From contig JASSKH010000017.1 in the NCBI GenBank assembly GCA_031763025.1, forward strand, positions 9,972,626 through 10,036,625: 64,000 nucleotides of DNA. Reading direction: 5' to 3'. This DNA comes from Macrocystis pyrifera (Eukaryota; Sar; Phaeophyceae; Laminariales; Laminariaceae). Below the pieces are notes generated by a model. It was not told where the DNA came from and searched no databases. It saw only the letters and a list, made by a program, of their open reading frames with translations. Position 1 is the stretch's first letter. The number at the start of each line of letters is the position of its first letter. Positions 46,801 to 56,800 of the stretch are shown here, in pieces. The translations under genes were made by a program, and so were the position numbers.

Positions 46801-49800
46801 GTATTATAGAGAGCTCTCAGAAGCATCAGGTGATATACCGGTGCACCACCACCGTACCTTGTGTTGATCTCCCCTCCTGCCCTCCGATCCATCTCACACC
46901 CATACCTCACACAACGGTGCAGGCTGTACCTGATGAAAGGCCTCACTACGCGGTTCACGCGCCCGCCACCGCCGAAGTCCGGTCTTGTCAGCCGGGAAAG
47001 CTTGGGAATCCCTCCCCGTCCCTTGTCTCCTCCAGGCTCAGCTCCGCCTGCCTTCGGTTTGGACACGGAGACCGCCTCGACTTCCTCAAGAAACAACCTT
47101 CCAGAGGACCTTGCCAGTCGAAGTCTATCATGCGAGGCTCTCTATCTTGTCCCGCAGACCTTGTATAAGCTGCACCCGGACTTCGATACGCTCGTGGCGG
47201 GCGTGCTCAAGGCCGATGTCTTCGGCTGCGTTGTGTTCATCCGAGCTTTTGAGACGGTGACCACGGAGGCTTTGGTGGGGAGGATGTCGAAGGCGCTGCT
47301 AGCCGCTGGAGTTGGGTTCGAGCGAGCCATTTTCATTGGGCGGTATGTGCCTTGGGTCTGTACTCTGATCGTAACTGTCCATGTGACATGTGACTATTAA
47401 TGGCTAGCACCGGGAACGTAGAGTGAAGATGAAGCAATACATGTTTGGAGATGTATGATAAGAACAACAGGTTATATCAACAGTTGTAGATCCAAATCCT
47501 ATCAAAGCAGCGATGGCTCTCATTTCGTTCTCTGCAGTATGTGGACGGTAGTCTATAGTGGTAGATTGTTGGATATGCAGCGTTACCCACTGGCCTGCGC
47601 CTATCCAACGTAGATACTTTAAAGATAATCCTATCAAAGCGGTCATGGCTCTCCTTGCTCTGCCAAAATAGGAAATGGTTTCTAGTCGTAGACATACCCC
47701 CCATCCCCATGAATATTATCCCACCCTCGGTTGTGACTCTCGCTACTCCACAGTTACGCATGCCTACCTCTTGCGTTTTTTTCTGAAACATCACATACGC
47801 GCATTTACTGCTTGGTGATGAGCCAGGCTGAGCCTGGACGAGTTCGCGGCCCTTATAGAGATGGTGGAGGTCGTCCTCGACCCGTTTCCCGTTGGGGGCG
47901 GTCGGTCTTCCCTGGAGGTGCTTGCCGTGGGCACTCCCATTGTCATGCTCTACAATCGGACTTCCATCTTACAGGTGAAATCTATGCCCAATGTATATTA
48001 TTTATTTTATATACAGACACCTGTTAAACAGGGGCTGAACACAGCAGCGCCTATCGAACAGTGTCGCGATTGTCTGTATTACGGAGGACCATAGTAAATA
48101 GGACCTACAGTATACCCAAAAATCTATATGTTCACCTATTTTTACTGTCAATATTTGGTCCTATTTACTATGGCCCCCCCGTAATGGAAGGATTTTCATG
48201 TTGCGTGAAATTAGCCTGGTGCTGTCCCGACACTGAGGCAGTCGATATACGTAAGCATGAACAACATCAGATGCCGTTACTACAAAAAATGTTAACTGGT
48301 GTGATAGCATTTCCAACAGCCCAAGAAAAAAAAAAAGAGACAGCCTCTCCGTTTGATGGCCGTCCCTGGCACTGCCAAAGCCAGCGATTTCTCGATGCGA
48401 CTACCTCGTCATTGGTATCTTCATGCATCGTAAAATAGTATACCCGGTATATCTCGTGGAGACCCGCCTCGGCCGCCTCAGCTCCACAACGAACGTTTCA
48501 GCCTCAGCTGTGGGTGCCTCGCCGGCCCCACGACACACTGCCAAATATGCGTCCAATGTGGTAGAGACACGACTCAGTCGCCTCGGTTTCCACGACGAAC
48601 GTTTCAGCCACAGCCGCGCTACCTCGCCGTCCCCAACGACTCGCCGCCAACTAGTTGACCTACGGCATGTACGCTACCATGGGGCTGGCCGGGCCCCTCG
48701 CGGACGTCAACGTCCTTGGCACTCCAGTGGTGAGAAGGAAAGGGGGGGTCTGGTGTTTTAGCATGCGGCAGAACTAGGTGAACGAAGGACAGCCCGCTGA
48801 CACGTGAAAGTTTCGTCTTTTCCACCGTCTGAGATGAGCTTGAGCGTCCAGCAAAGTACGGGGTACGGGGGGTGAGGAATATGTCGCGCCCTTGCCGTGC
48901 GACTCCTTTCAACCATTGTATCTCGGACACCAATCTGAATAAACCCCCAGTCACGCAGTGGCCACAATGGTTGCTGTAATCATAGTCACTTTGTTGCCGT
49001 AACGTTTCCCCGCTCGAGTCCGAAGAGGGTTGAAGGAGGACGGCTCTTGCGGACTTTTTTGAGATATTCTTTCTCCATGAGCGGCGACGTGGTCGACCTT
49101 ATGTGGGGCTCACTCAGATTTTCCCGGTGCTGATAGTTTTTTTTAGTCACCACGGTACCAGCAACATGGCCAAAATAGGTGGGACGCTGCTCAAGTCTTC
49201 TCTACCACCGCTCGATTTTATCTCTTAAAAGGTCAGCGAACCTCTCCCGCGTTAGGTGACACAATCTGACCCTGATCCCTCAGAGTCCTTTCTATTCGTG
49301 GCACCGGAATATAATCGATCCGGTGAAAAAAACGGCACTCAGTCCGACCATCGGAGGTCGTTCATTGGCCAACGTGTTACAGTTTCTTTTTCGGTACAGA
49401 TTCCCTACCCCCCCCCCTCGCGCCGCATTCTTACCCACCTCTAGCATTCCCCCCCTCCCGCCTTCTCTGCATTCGGTGGGTGGCCTTTTCTTTTATAGAT
49501 CCCGGCCGCGACAGAAGACGGTATATAAAGGGCCTCGAAATGTCTGCCCACTGTTTTTACCACTGTTGACTACTTCAACGTAAGGGACCGGTACCAGTTC
49601 TGATTTGTAGCGTTGGTACATACGCGGCATCTCCAATCTCGAACGTACTAGGACCCCTTAGCCCTTGCCACACTTTTTATCACCGAAAAAGAGTGTCCCG
49701 CAATAATTCCAAGTAGTAGAATATGTCCGAAACACAATGGTTGCAGTTCTTGAGGGGTCGCAAGGGCGCTACCTACAAGCACTATTACGGGAAGCCATAG

Positions 49801-52431
49801 TTAATAGGACCTATGGTGGACATAAAAAACTATATATTTTACCTATTTTTACTAACTATATTTGGTCCTATTTACTATGATCCCGCGTAATACTGTATGC
49901 CGTAGTATTTCTCTCTCGGCACGGAAGTTGCCTTCCCTTATGCTTTGGTCCGCGCTTGCGTTTGACTTTGCGCAGGCTTTGGTCACATACTCCGAGGAGC
50001 ACTTCATCCACAGCGCGGTTACGATTGCCACAGACTCGGAGCTCAAGGCGCGCTTGAAGGAACGGATCCTTGCAAATAACCATCGGTGAGCTTCACGACG
50101 GGGGAGGGGAGGGGAGGGGAAAGAAGGGGAAGGGAGGAGAGGAGAGGGGAGGAGAGGGAGGGGGGGGGGGGGGGGGTGAGATCGGATGGGAGGGGAGGGG
50201 AGAGGGGAAGCGGCAAAACCCGCAGGCGTTAAGATAGTACAGTAAATTTTAAAGATTGTTTCCCCTCTTTGTTGTGTTGAGCGAGGCGCTGCACGGACCG
50301 TTGGTTGGTACTTTCCAGCGATTGGCCGAGCGCGCTTTGAGGCGAGGGAGCATGCATGCAAGACATCGATGTGAGCTTGTCTTACTATGAGAGAGGGATC
50401 ATCAGTATGACACCCACTGCACCGATAGTCCAAGTAAATTCCGCCCCCATGAAGCTCGACCTTCATCCCCATCGGATATAACTTTGTCGGGGTCTTTCAT
50501 CGCCCCCTAGCCGCGCATTCTGATAGAGGATCTCTGATGGTAATACACCAGCTCTAAGGGTATTTCTATTTCTTATATGTTGAACGTGTTACGTACGTTT
50601 TTTTTTGGGGGTTCTAGCCAAGATCAGGTCTACCTGGCCACTTATTGGCCAGACTGACACCGTAACTGATTTTGGCTCGAATTGGCCAGGGTATACCTGA
50701 TTTTTTCTACTCTGTCCAGCTTTCAACTGATTTAGGCTAATTTTGAACCAATCAGAGAGGCCACACGTACACCGTTTTTTCTCTGCGTATGCGTCTGCAG
50801 TCCCTCGGTTGCATAATTCTTGTTGTGTAGGCTCTGTACTCGTACCTACGTATGCATTTATGCAGCACGTATTCATGTAAACATACGTACGGTGATGTCA
50901 CTTTTTCTTATTTGGGGCGTACGACGAAGAAGCCAGGAGACAGCATTTTCACCCCTTGCCGGACAGCAACTTTGCCTCGACATGCCTCGACCGACACCAA
51001 ACTGCTGGTTTCAAGTGTGAAGCACTCGGCCCTACACCCTTCACAGCGCACGTTTTGCCTTGCCTGACACGCCTCCTGATATTTTGGGTGTACTCTGTAC
51101 TTCGATCGTTATCATGTGTACTCTGTTGTTTTCTATGATCTATGCCCTAAAGAAAACAAAACAACTCAGATTTTGGAGGCCACACGCTATGTTCAGGCTC
51201 AGTGTTTTTTAAAAAGATTTCCATGGACAAAACACCGCTCGTGGCGCGCGTTTTTTACTTGGTTTTAGTATGTAACTGATTTTCGCCCAAAAATAGCCAG
51301 GAATACCTGATTTTGGCCACAGCCCACTTTTTTTTAACAGGGGACATCGATAGCCGCCGCATCGATCGGCAAAAACCAGCGCCAGCCCGAAGGCGTCTTC
51401 CCTTCCAACTGCGTCCACTCTTCCTTGGGAAGGGTCTACATCGGCGTTAGCCGCGCGTTCTGATATACGTTTTGTTGTTCGCTCTTTGCTTCTGCCACCT
51501 TTGAGCTGGTCTCAGTCTCTACGAACAGGACGAAGTCATCTCGGAGTGGGAAGACTTCCTCGAGGGGATCGTCAGCAGTCCTCGACCTTCTGCCGTCGAG
51601 CGCCACGACCTCGCCGTCGACGCCTCTGACTTTCCCAGGCAACCACAATGGTGTAGCCGCTCCGAAGGGCCCAATGCCAATTTCGGCACCGCCCAAGACG
51701 ATCGAAGAGACGCAAACGCTCTGCGAAGTATTGAAGGGCGCGGCAGCAGCGGTGGTGGAGGTGGTGGCGGCGGCGGCGGAGGCAGCCACGGCGGCCAGAT
51801 CGGTACATGTTCCACACCCCCGCTCCAAAATGCAAGCGACGCCGACGATTGTCGTTCGCAGAGGGTTGGCGACGGGCCGCAACACGCTCCTGGTGCTGCC
51901 GCCCGATCGGAGTCGATCGAAAGGGTTCTCGATGATAGTATTAATGCGATTATTGTCGGCGGCGAAGACGACGCGAGTAAAAGTCCTAAAGTGGCGGACA
52001 AGCTCGTGTCGGTGGGTGACGATGCCGGGAATCCCGGCTTCGGCAGCGGGTACTACACTGATGTGGCGACAAGACCTAAAGATGGAAGAGAGGAATCGCA
52101 TGGGATGTCAACGCCATTTGCATCGATCGATCGATCTTCGGCGGTCCGCCAATCAGAAGTTGCGGAAGTTGCTGCACCATTGGCATCGCTCGGCAAATCT
52201 TCGGTGATCCACCGATCAGGAGATGCGAAGCTTGCCACCGCCGCCGCCGCCGCCGACTCCGTGGAACACAAACCGGAACTCCTCTACGCGATCGAATTCA
52301 CTGTAGCGTCCGCGCGTGAAGGCGATAAGACCGTTCGACTCTTGGCGGAGGTGAATAAAAACATGGGTTCGGGAATTTGTCGGTCTGGGGAAACATGCCT
52401 TATGGGAGTTGCTGGCGCATGCTGGCGGTAG
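39739..52431 (+). CDS. O-GlcNAc transferase-like protein (TPR + GT41), 14 exons
   Basis: Exons: 39739-40820, 41251-41314, 41618-41740, 42644-42823, 43019-43147, 43614-43681, 43942-44418, 44887-44951, 45484-45742, 46923-47342, 47827-47974, 48655-48729, 49976-50085, 51516-52431. Phase agrees at every junction, giving about 1370 residues. The N-terminal third has TPR helices; the rest is the split GT41 catalytic domain, which transfers GlcNAc (or, in SPINDLY relatives, fucose) to Ser/Thr of intracellular proteins. Key motifs are LRVGFLSGFFCHHSVG (catalytic-His region), VFWGHAVTSG, YLVPQTLYKLHPDF (Lys-containing loop), DPFPVGGGRSSLEVLAVGTP, and YEQDEVISEWEDFL closing the fold. A low-complexity tail of about 280 residues follows. 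An in-frame TGA just before 39739 supports that ATG unless an upstream exon exists. Confidence 0.9.
42325..42583. mobile_element. TIR element (ACACCTCGGACAGAT family) in GT41 intron 3
   Basis: CCACACGTCGGATAGATAG at the left and GTCCGACGTGTGCAA at the right are inverted copies of the family ends. The interior has the CATCTAGATC and GCAGGATCTGTTCA words seen in the 150-424 copy. It lies inside an intron, about 60 bp before exon 4. Confidence 0.6.
43942..44418 (+). CDS. GT41 gene exon 7: start of the catalytic domain
   Basis: The exon follows a strong polypyrimidine stretch (C11 and CTCTCT at 43870-43890) and an acceptor TTTCTCAG. It begins with a Lys/Glu-rich linker, then LRVGFLSGFFCHHSVGLLVE and RLDRRRFETTAIFV, equivalent to the N-Cat strand that carries the catalytic histidine of O-GlcNAc transferase. 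Choosing the acceptor at 43941 rather than the CAGs at 43953 or 43979 is the only way to keep phase with exon 6. Confidence 0.85.
45005..45325. repeat. Tandem duplication in GT41 intron 8, unit about 160 bp
   Basis: GAATT.GACTTCAC.ACG through GGTCAG.CGCTA occurs twice consecutively (about 45005-45163 and 45164-45325) with roughly 85-90% identity by eye. It is intronic, with no coding role evident. Confidence 0.75.
46305..46705. mobile_element. TIR element (ACACCTCGGACAGAT family) with nested MITE
   Basis: The left end TACATCTCGGACAGATCAC and right end GATCTGCCCAAGGTTTGCA are family TIRs. The interior shares GATCTATCTACAGTTAGG, GAGAGGTTGTTCAGGATC and the ATCTAGATCATGATTGAATG region with other copies. 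A TA-flanked MITE (46454-46561) sits inside. Host intron: GT41 intron 9. Confidence 0.65.
46454..46561. mobile_element. TA-flanked MITE, copy 4 (nested)
   Basis: TTACGTGGGACCATAGTAAA...ACTATGGTCCCCCCCGTAA, flanked by TA on both sides. Inserted in the TIR element at 46305-46705. Confidence 0.85.
46923..47342 (+). CDS. GT41 gene exon 10: C-Cat lobe
   Basis: The exon starts AG/G CTG TAC and contains a Pro-rich insert, then LYLVPQTLYKLHPDFDTLVA and GCVVFIRAFETVTTEAL. In O-GlcNAc transferases the equivalent LYK loop contacts UDP-sugar. The exon is bounded by an intron that contains a TIR element with a nested MITE (46305-46705). Confidence 0.88.
48079..48184. mobile_element. TA-flanked MITE, copy 5, GT41 intron 11
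   Basis: TTACGGAGGACCATAGTAAA...ACTATGGCCCCCCCGTAA, preceded by TA and followed by TG (one mismatch in the duplication). Confidence 0.82.
49795..49890. mobile_element. TA-flanked MITE, copy 6, GT41 intron 12
   Basis: TTACGGGAAGCCATAGTTAA...ACTATGATCCCGCGTAA between TA dinucleotides. It ends about 85 bp before exon 13. Confidence 0.82.
50095..50212 (+). repeat. Purine tract (G/A-rich) with G19 run
   Basis: GGGGAGGGGAGGGG-type repeats and a long G run immediately follow the donor of GT41 exon 13. The tract could form G-quadruplex or triplex structures; this is compositional only. Confidence 0.8.
50608..51325. mobile_element. Mutator-like element, copy 2, in GT41 intron 13
   Basis: This is an inverted relative of 5108-5940. 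The ends GGGTTCTAGCCAAGATCAGG and, inverted, GGGCTGTGGCCAAAATCAGG are flanked by T-rich 8-9-mers. Shared interior blocks include the AACCAATCAGAGAGGCCA.ACGTAC part and CTCGTGGCGCGCGTTTTTTAC. The central part differs from copy 1. Confidence 0.75.
51516..52431 (+). CDS. GT41 gene exon 14: domain end and low-complexity tail
   Basis: It begins LYEQDEVISEWEDFLEG, the normal end of the catalytic domain. It then encodes a Gly/Ser/Ala-rich tail with a run of ten Gly (near 51750) and two related copies of a DRSSAVRQSEVAEVAAPLAS-type segment (52120-52240), ending with a more ordered stretch LLYAIEFTVASAREGDKTVR. The frame stops at TAG 52429-52431. A good donor, CG/GTAGGT, sits exactly on that stop, so the transcript may continue into the downstream exons. 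Confidence 0.8.
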
Positions 52432-52549
52432 GTACGGATGCGCCGTTCTTCACTTGAGGAGTTTTATGCTTCCACCCCCCAAAAAACTGCTACCTCACCC
52501 CCCCCCCAAAAAAAAAAAACGGAGTCTGACAGAAACATTAAAAGGACGG

Positions 52550-52672
52550 GTCACCTGATGTAGGTAAGCAACAAAAAAAAAATTGATGGCCTAACGTAGG
52601 TAAACAACAACAAAAAAAAATTGATGGCCTAATGTAGGTAACCAACAACAAAAAAGAAAAGGATGGTTTTCC
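52550..52672 (+). repeat. Short tandem repeat, unit about 45 bp, x3
   Basis: GATGGCCTAA.GTAGGTAA.CAACAACAAAAAAAAA-type units repeat three times after the GT41 stop. AT-rich and non-coding. Confidence 0.7.
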
Positions 52673-52675
52673 AAC

Positions 52676-52800
52676 GTTAAGGCATGCCCGTTAGAGGTGT
52701 ACCTTATTGGGTAGTTTCTCAGTGCCCTTAAGGAACCCCGCCAGGCAGAAATGTTGTCTCGTAAGGCAAAAAAAAATGCTACCTCTATCGTAGCAAACTT
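52676..52800 (+). repeat. Direct repeat, copy A (partner 53515-53640)
   Basis: The AAGGCATGCC...TTATTGGGTA....TCAGT....CCCC.CCAG.CAGAAATG order is repeated at 53515-53640 with about 70-75% identity by eye. Confidence 0.55.
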
Positions 52801-53079
52801 CTGAAAAACAAAACGTCACGAGAGGCCATTTGCCCGTGCGTGCTGCTGTACTCGGTGAGGTAGGTCATTGTCGTACCGCGTCTTACCTGGGGGGAGGGGG
52901 AACCGAGCACCTGTGGCAAGCGACCATTCGACGCGCCAGTACACTTTCGACTGACTCTTTACTAATATTTGAGCGAAGGCCGTCGGCGCGCCTCCGACAG
53001 GTCGGTGTGTTTCGCTTCGGCTGCAGTTTCAGCGTCGGCAGCCGCTCCGGCCCCGCCTTTGATCGCGTGACCAATCGCG

Positions 53080-53310
53080 CGTTGCGTCAACGTCATGGGT
53101 ATTCCCGCTTCCCCTCTATTGTTGTGGGTGGTGGTGTTGCTACTTATTCCCCCTCTTGGGAGAGGAATCCTTGCCTCCCCCTCTCAGAAGCATCTGGAGA
53201 GGAAAGGGAGGGCTAGTATGGCACGGATACGTGTGAGTGATTGAAGAGCGACCAGAGACAAGAACCCGCCTTGTAGTCGGGCCCGTCTCATGCTGCCTGA
53301 CCGCGTGCTG
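53080..53310 (+). repeat. Dispersed repeat, copy A (partner 56010-56235)
   Basis: TTCCCCTCTAT.GTTGT followed by GGTGTTGCT, AGAAGC.TCTG, AGAG..CAGAGACAA and GTAG.CGGG..GTC.CAT.CTGC recurs at 56010-56235. The copies are diverged, with no coding call. Confidence 0.5.
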
Positions 53311-53775
53311 CTGGAATGTGTATGTACCAAGGACGCACGCTACGGTAGGGGTGCACCTGCACATTTTCTGAGAATTTTCTGAGGCTCCTCCTCGCTTAAG
53401 GAGCTCAGCATCACACCCAAAAAAATGGATTTTAACCGAAAAAAATCCGCACTTAATCCCACGATCAAATCCCGTGGCTAAGGTCTGCAACAAAATGAAT
53501 TTTGTACAAAAAAACGATAAGGCATGCCTTAGTGCCGTAGTGCATTATTGGGTACTTTTTTCAGTTGAAAAGCCCCACCAGTCAGAAATGTTTGCCTCGC
53601 AAGGAGGAAAAAGAAAAGTGCTGTAAGGCGTGCCCTATCGTAGAACGCGCCCAAGCCTACGCTACTTATCTTCACATCAACTCATGATGAGTCCTGTGCG
53701 TACGCATGCCGGGCCCATGCCTCCTTCGTTCTCTGACGTTACGCTTACCCTATATACTGGTACTTGCTGTCGCAG

Positions 53776-53847
53776 GTTTTCGAAGGGAGCGAGCCCATGG
53801 AGGTGGCATCGAAGCTAAGGCAAGAGGGAGGCCTGGACTACCTACAG
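53776..53847 (+). CDS. Candidate exon of the GT-A gene (24 codons)
   Basis: TTGCTGTCGCAG/GTTTTC...CTACAG/GTATCT gives a clean 72-nt, phase 0 exon encoding VFEGSEPMEVASKLRQEGG then LDYLQ. The splice sites are good but no homologous domain is recognised. Confidence 0.4.
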
Positions 53848-56800
53848 GTATCTTCGCTGGGAGAGAATGTTGCCGGGTGCTATACACTATAAAACGTGTT
53901 GACCCAGTTCCGATATGTGCGACTCTACTGCAGGCCAGAAGAATCTCTCCCTTCCCGGTCCTATCGGAGGAGGGGTCTATTACGGGGGGCCATAGTAAAT
54001 AGGACCAAAAATTGTTAGTAAAAATAGTTAAATACATACCAGTAGGTTTTTGTGTGTACCGTAGGTCCTATTTACTATGGCCCCCCGTAATGGGGGAAAA
54101 AACAACGGGTGCTTCTATGGCTGCCATGGCCACGTTTGCGGAGCATCACTGTTCTGGAAGGTTCACTGCTGGCGTGATTCCGCGCACTTCTACGAAAACG
54201 TGTTTGAAGTTGTACGGTAAGCTCACCTCAAGAGCTCAAGAACTGAGCAGACTTCCGCAATAAGTTTTTTTACTTTGATACCAGGCATTTCATTGCCTTT
54301 TTTGGTCCATAGCGTTTCCCATTCGTTTTTTAATTAATTCATACCTGGTATAACAGTAGCTCAAGGTATTACTTACAGTAGGTTTTATTCGACCAATATT
54401 TCCACCAATATTTCCACCATCATTTCGACCCATACTCGTTCATATTGAAACTGCAGCAGATACCTCAGTATTATTTACGGCGGATGACCAACCTAATCAT
54501 AACACGAAAGCATTATATATACTACATATGTACCAGGTACCTGGAAGATGGGACGGCATCGTTATAAGACCCTCTGCTGAAAAACATAAGTCGGTTTATC
54601 GTGGCTGGTCCCGTCGCCCTTCCCGTCGCCCTTCCCGTCCAGAGAGTGCATGTTGTATGCACATTGCAAAAATAGTTTTGAGATATCAGAAGAGATGCTT
54701 TGGCGCCCTCACCCCAAGCAGACTCGCGAAATTTCGTTTTCAGGGGCATTTTTTGAGCGTATCACTATAGTTCCATCCTCGGTACACGGCACACACAACA
54801 TTGTTTGAGCGGTCTGCGAGCAACGCACCAAGAGACACCTCGCACATATTCATAGACCAGGTATGGGGCATGGACTGACTTTCGTCGGGGTAGGGATGGC
54901 ATCGCATCGTGGGCAACGGGTGCATTGACGTGGAGGCCTGTTGCAGAATCCGCGGGTGTCGAGAGAAAGTCGTGAAATGGCTTCCAACTTGACCCGGCCG
55001 TGACGAAGACTAACCCTTGATGGACTCGGAGGCACCCCTGGGCCACCTAACGATACCTTATTGCCGTACACGATAAACCATTTGTGTTCCAGTATCGATG
55101 GGTCGGAGCTATTCTCTGCCGAGGGGTGGGCCGGCTCAAACGCCCAGTGGTGTGGTCGCGTCGAGTACAGATCGATGACGGTCCAAGGTGAGACGTATCT
55201 ATTTAATAGCAGGCCTGGTCACGGGCCGGGTTCAACCTTGCGGGTCAGGTTGGATGGGGTCGGGTCGGGTCGGGTAACGGTGAACACCTCCGATCCGTGA
55301 TAATTTGAAAACTTCCTAACCCGACTCGACTCGACTTGACTCGACCCGACCCGACCCAACCCGACCCGACCCGCGGATTGGAGTCATGACCCGTAACGAG
55401 CACTGGGGGCTATTAGCTCTTGGCTTTCCCGATCGCGCTGTTGTTCCGTCTGTTGGCATCCCATTCCCGGACATGCGTCATGTAGTGCTTGATACATGCC
55501 CGTTGGTATCGGTCAGTCAGTGGAGCTGTCCCATTCCCGTCCTACACTCCCCACAAGTTGAACGTCGCAGCACAACTCCCGCACCCCTAACAAAGTTTTT
55601 TTTTCATCCTCCGGCGGATTGGTAATAATAAAGCTTAAGCTCACCAAACTTCCACGTTCCAATTTCGTGTCGTGTGTCAATTTAGCCCATAGCTCCCGCT
55701 GCAACATCAAAACAGGCTGCTGTTACCCCTGGAGTTCGGGCACGTTGACCCGACCTGACCCCCTAGAGGAGCAGGTGCGGTGGAGACAGCCACCCGGGAG
55801 AGTCATCTCTTCCGGGTAGTGTGGGACTTGCGCGAGCTCACCCACTAACAAAAACCGAGGCTATGAGGCCTTCCCGCCGGACTTGGTCCAGTTACGGTCC
55901 ACCCTACCCGTTGGGGCGTTGGTCATCAGTAACAAAGAGTTTCAAGGGTAACACGGGTCGCTATAAATTCTGAAAACTCCGGAGATAAGTGTCATGCTAT
56001 CCCTTCGGGTAACCGTTCAGGCTGTGTCATGGTATCTCCGTTCCCCCTCTATCGTTGTAGAGGCGTTACTGCTGTTTCTTTCGAGGGACACTACCTGCCC
56101 TATAGCTAAGAAGCGTCTGAGTGAAGCAAGCGCGAGCTAAATATGATGCCGACAAGCGTATGCGTGATAGAGAGCAATCAGAGACAACCTGCACAGTAGC
56201 CGGGGGCTGTCCCATACTGCATACTCGTATCATGTCATCTAGATAAACCTCCGTACACTTTCACGTAGCGTCGTTAGGATACTCGTTGGGATGACCGTTA
56301 GGATAACCGGTCGGATAACCGTTGGGCCAACCGTTCGATCACGCACATCTGGGGACGCAAGATTCCGCGCGGTGCATACGGTGCTGGGCGGGATACTTTA
56401 GTTATGATGTGTGCGGAGCATCCAAGTGTGTTCGTTTCGTTCAACGCAAGACGCGGCGCGAGCCAAATCACCCTCTTCTGGGAGTGAAAGGAGCCAAAAT
56501 CTATCGGTACATCTGTTTCCGGTACGACAGCATGCCGATTTTAACCGGGAAACTTAGCCGGGCAAAGGGTCCCACGAAGACACGGATCCCGTCGGAGAGC
56601 GTTTCTTTTGCAATCTGACGTGGGAGAGGAAATGCGAGCCCATAGCAAGTGGTAATACACCGCCGCCGTTCGTTCCAATGCGAGGACGGTCGAACCTGAG
56701 CATTGCCACCTTTCAAAGTAACCCGGAAGGCGAAAGATGTTTTGGGGTTTTGCTCGGTACTGCAGAGATGACAAGTAGATGGACCTTGCAACCGCTAAAG

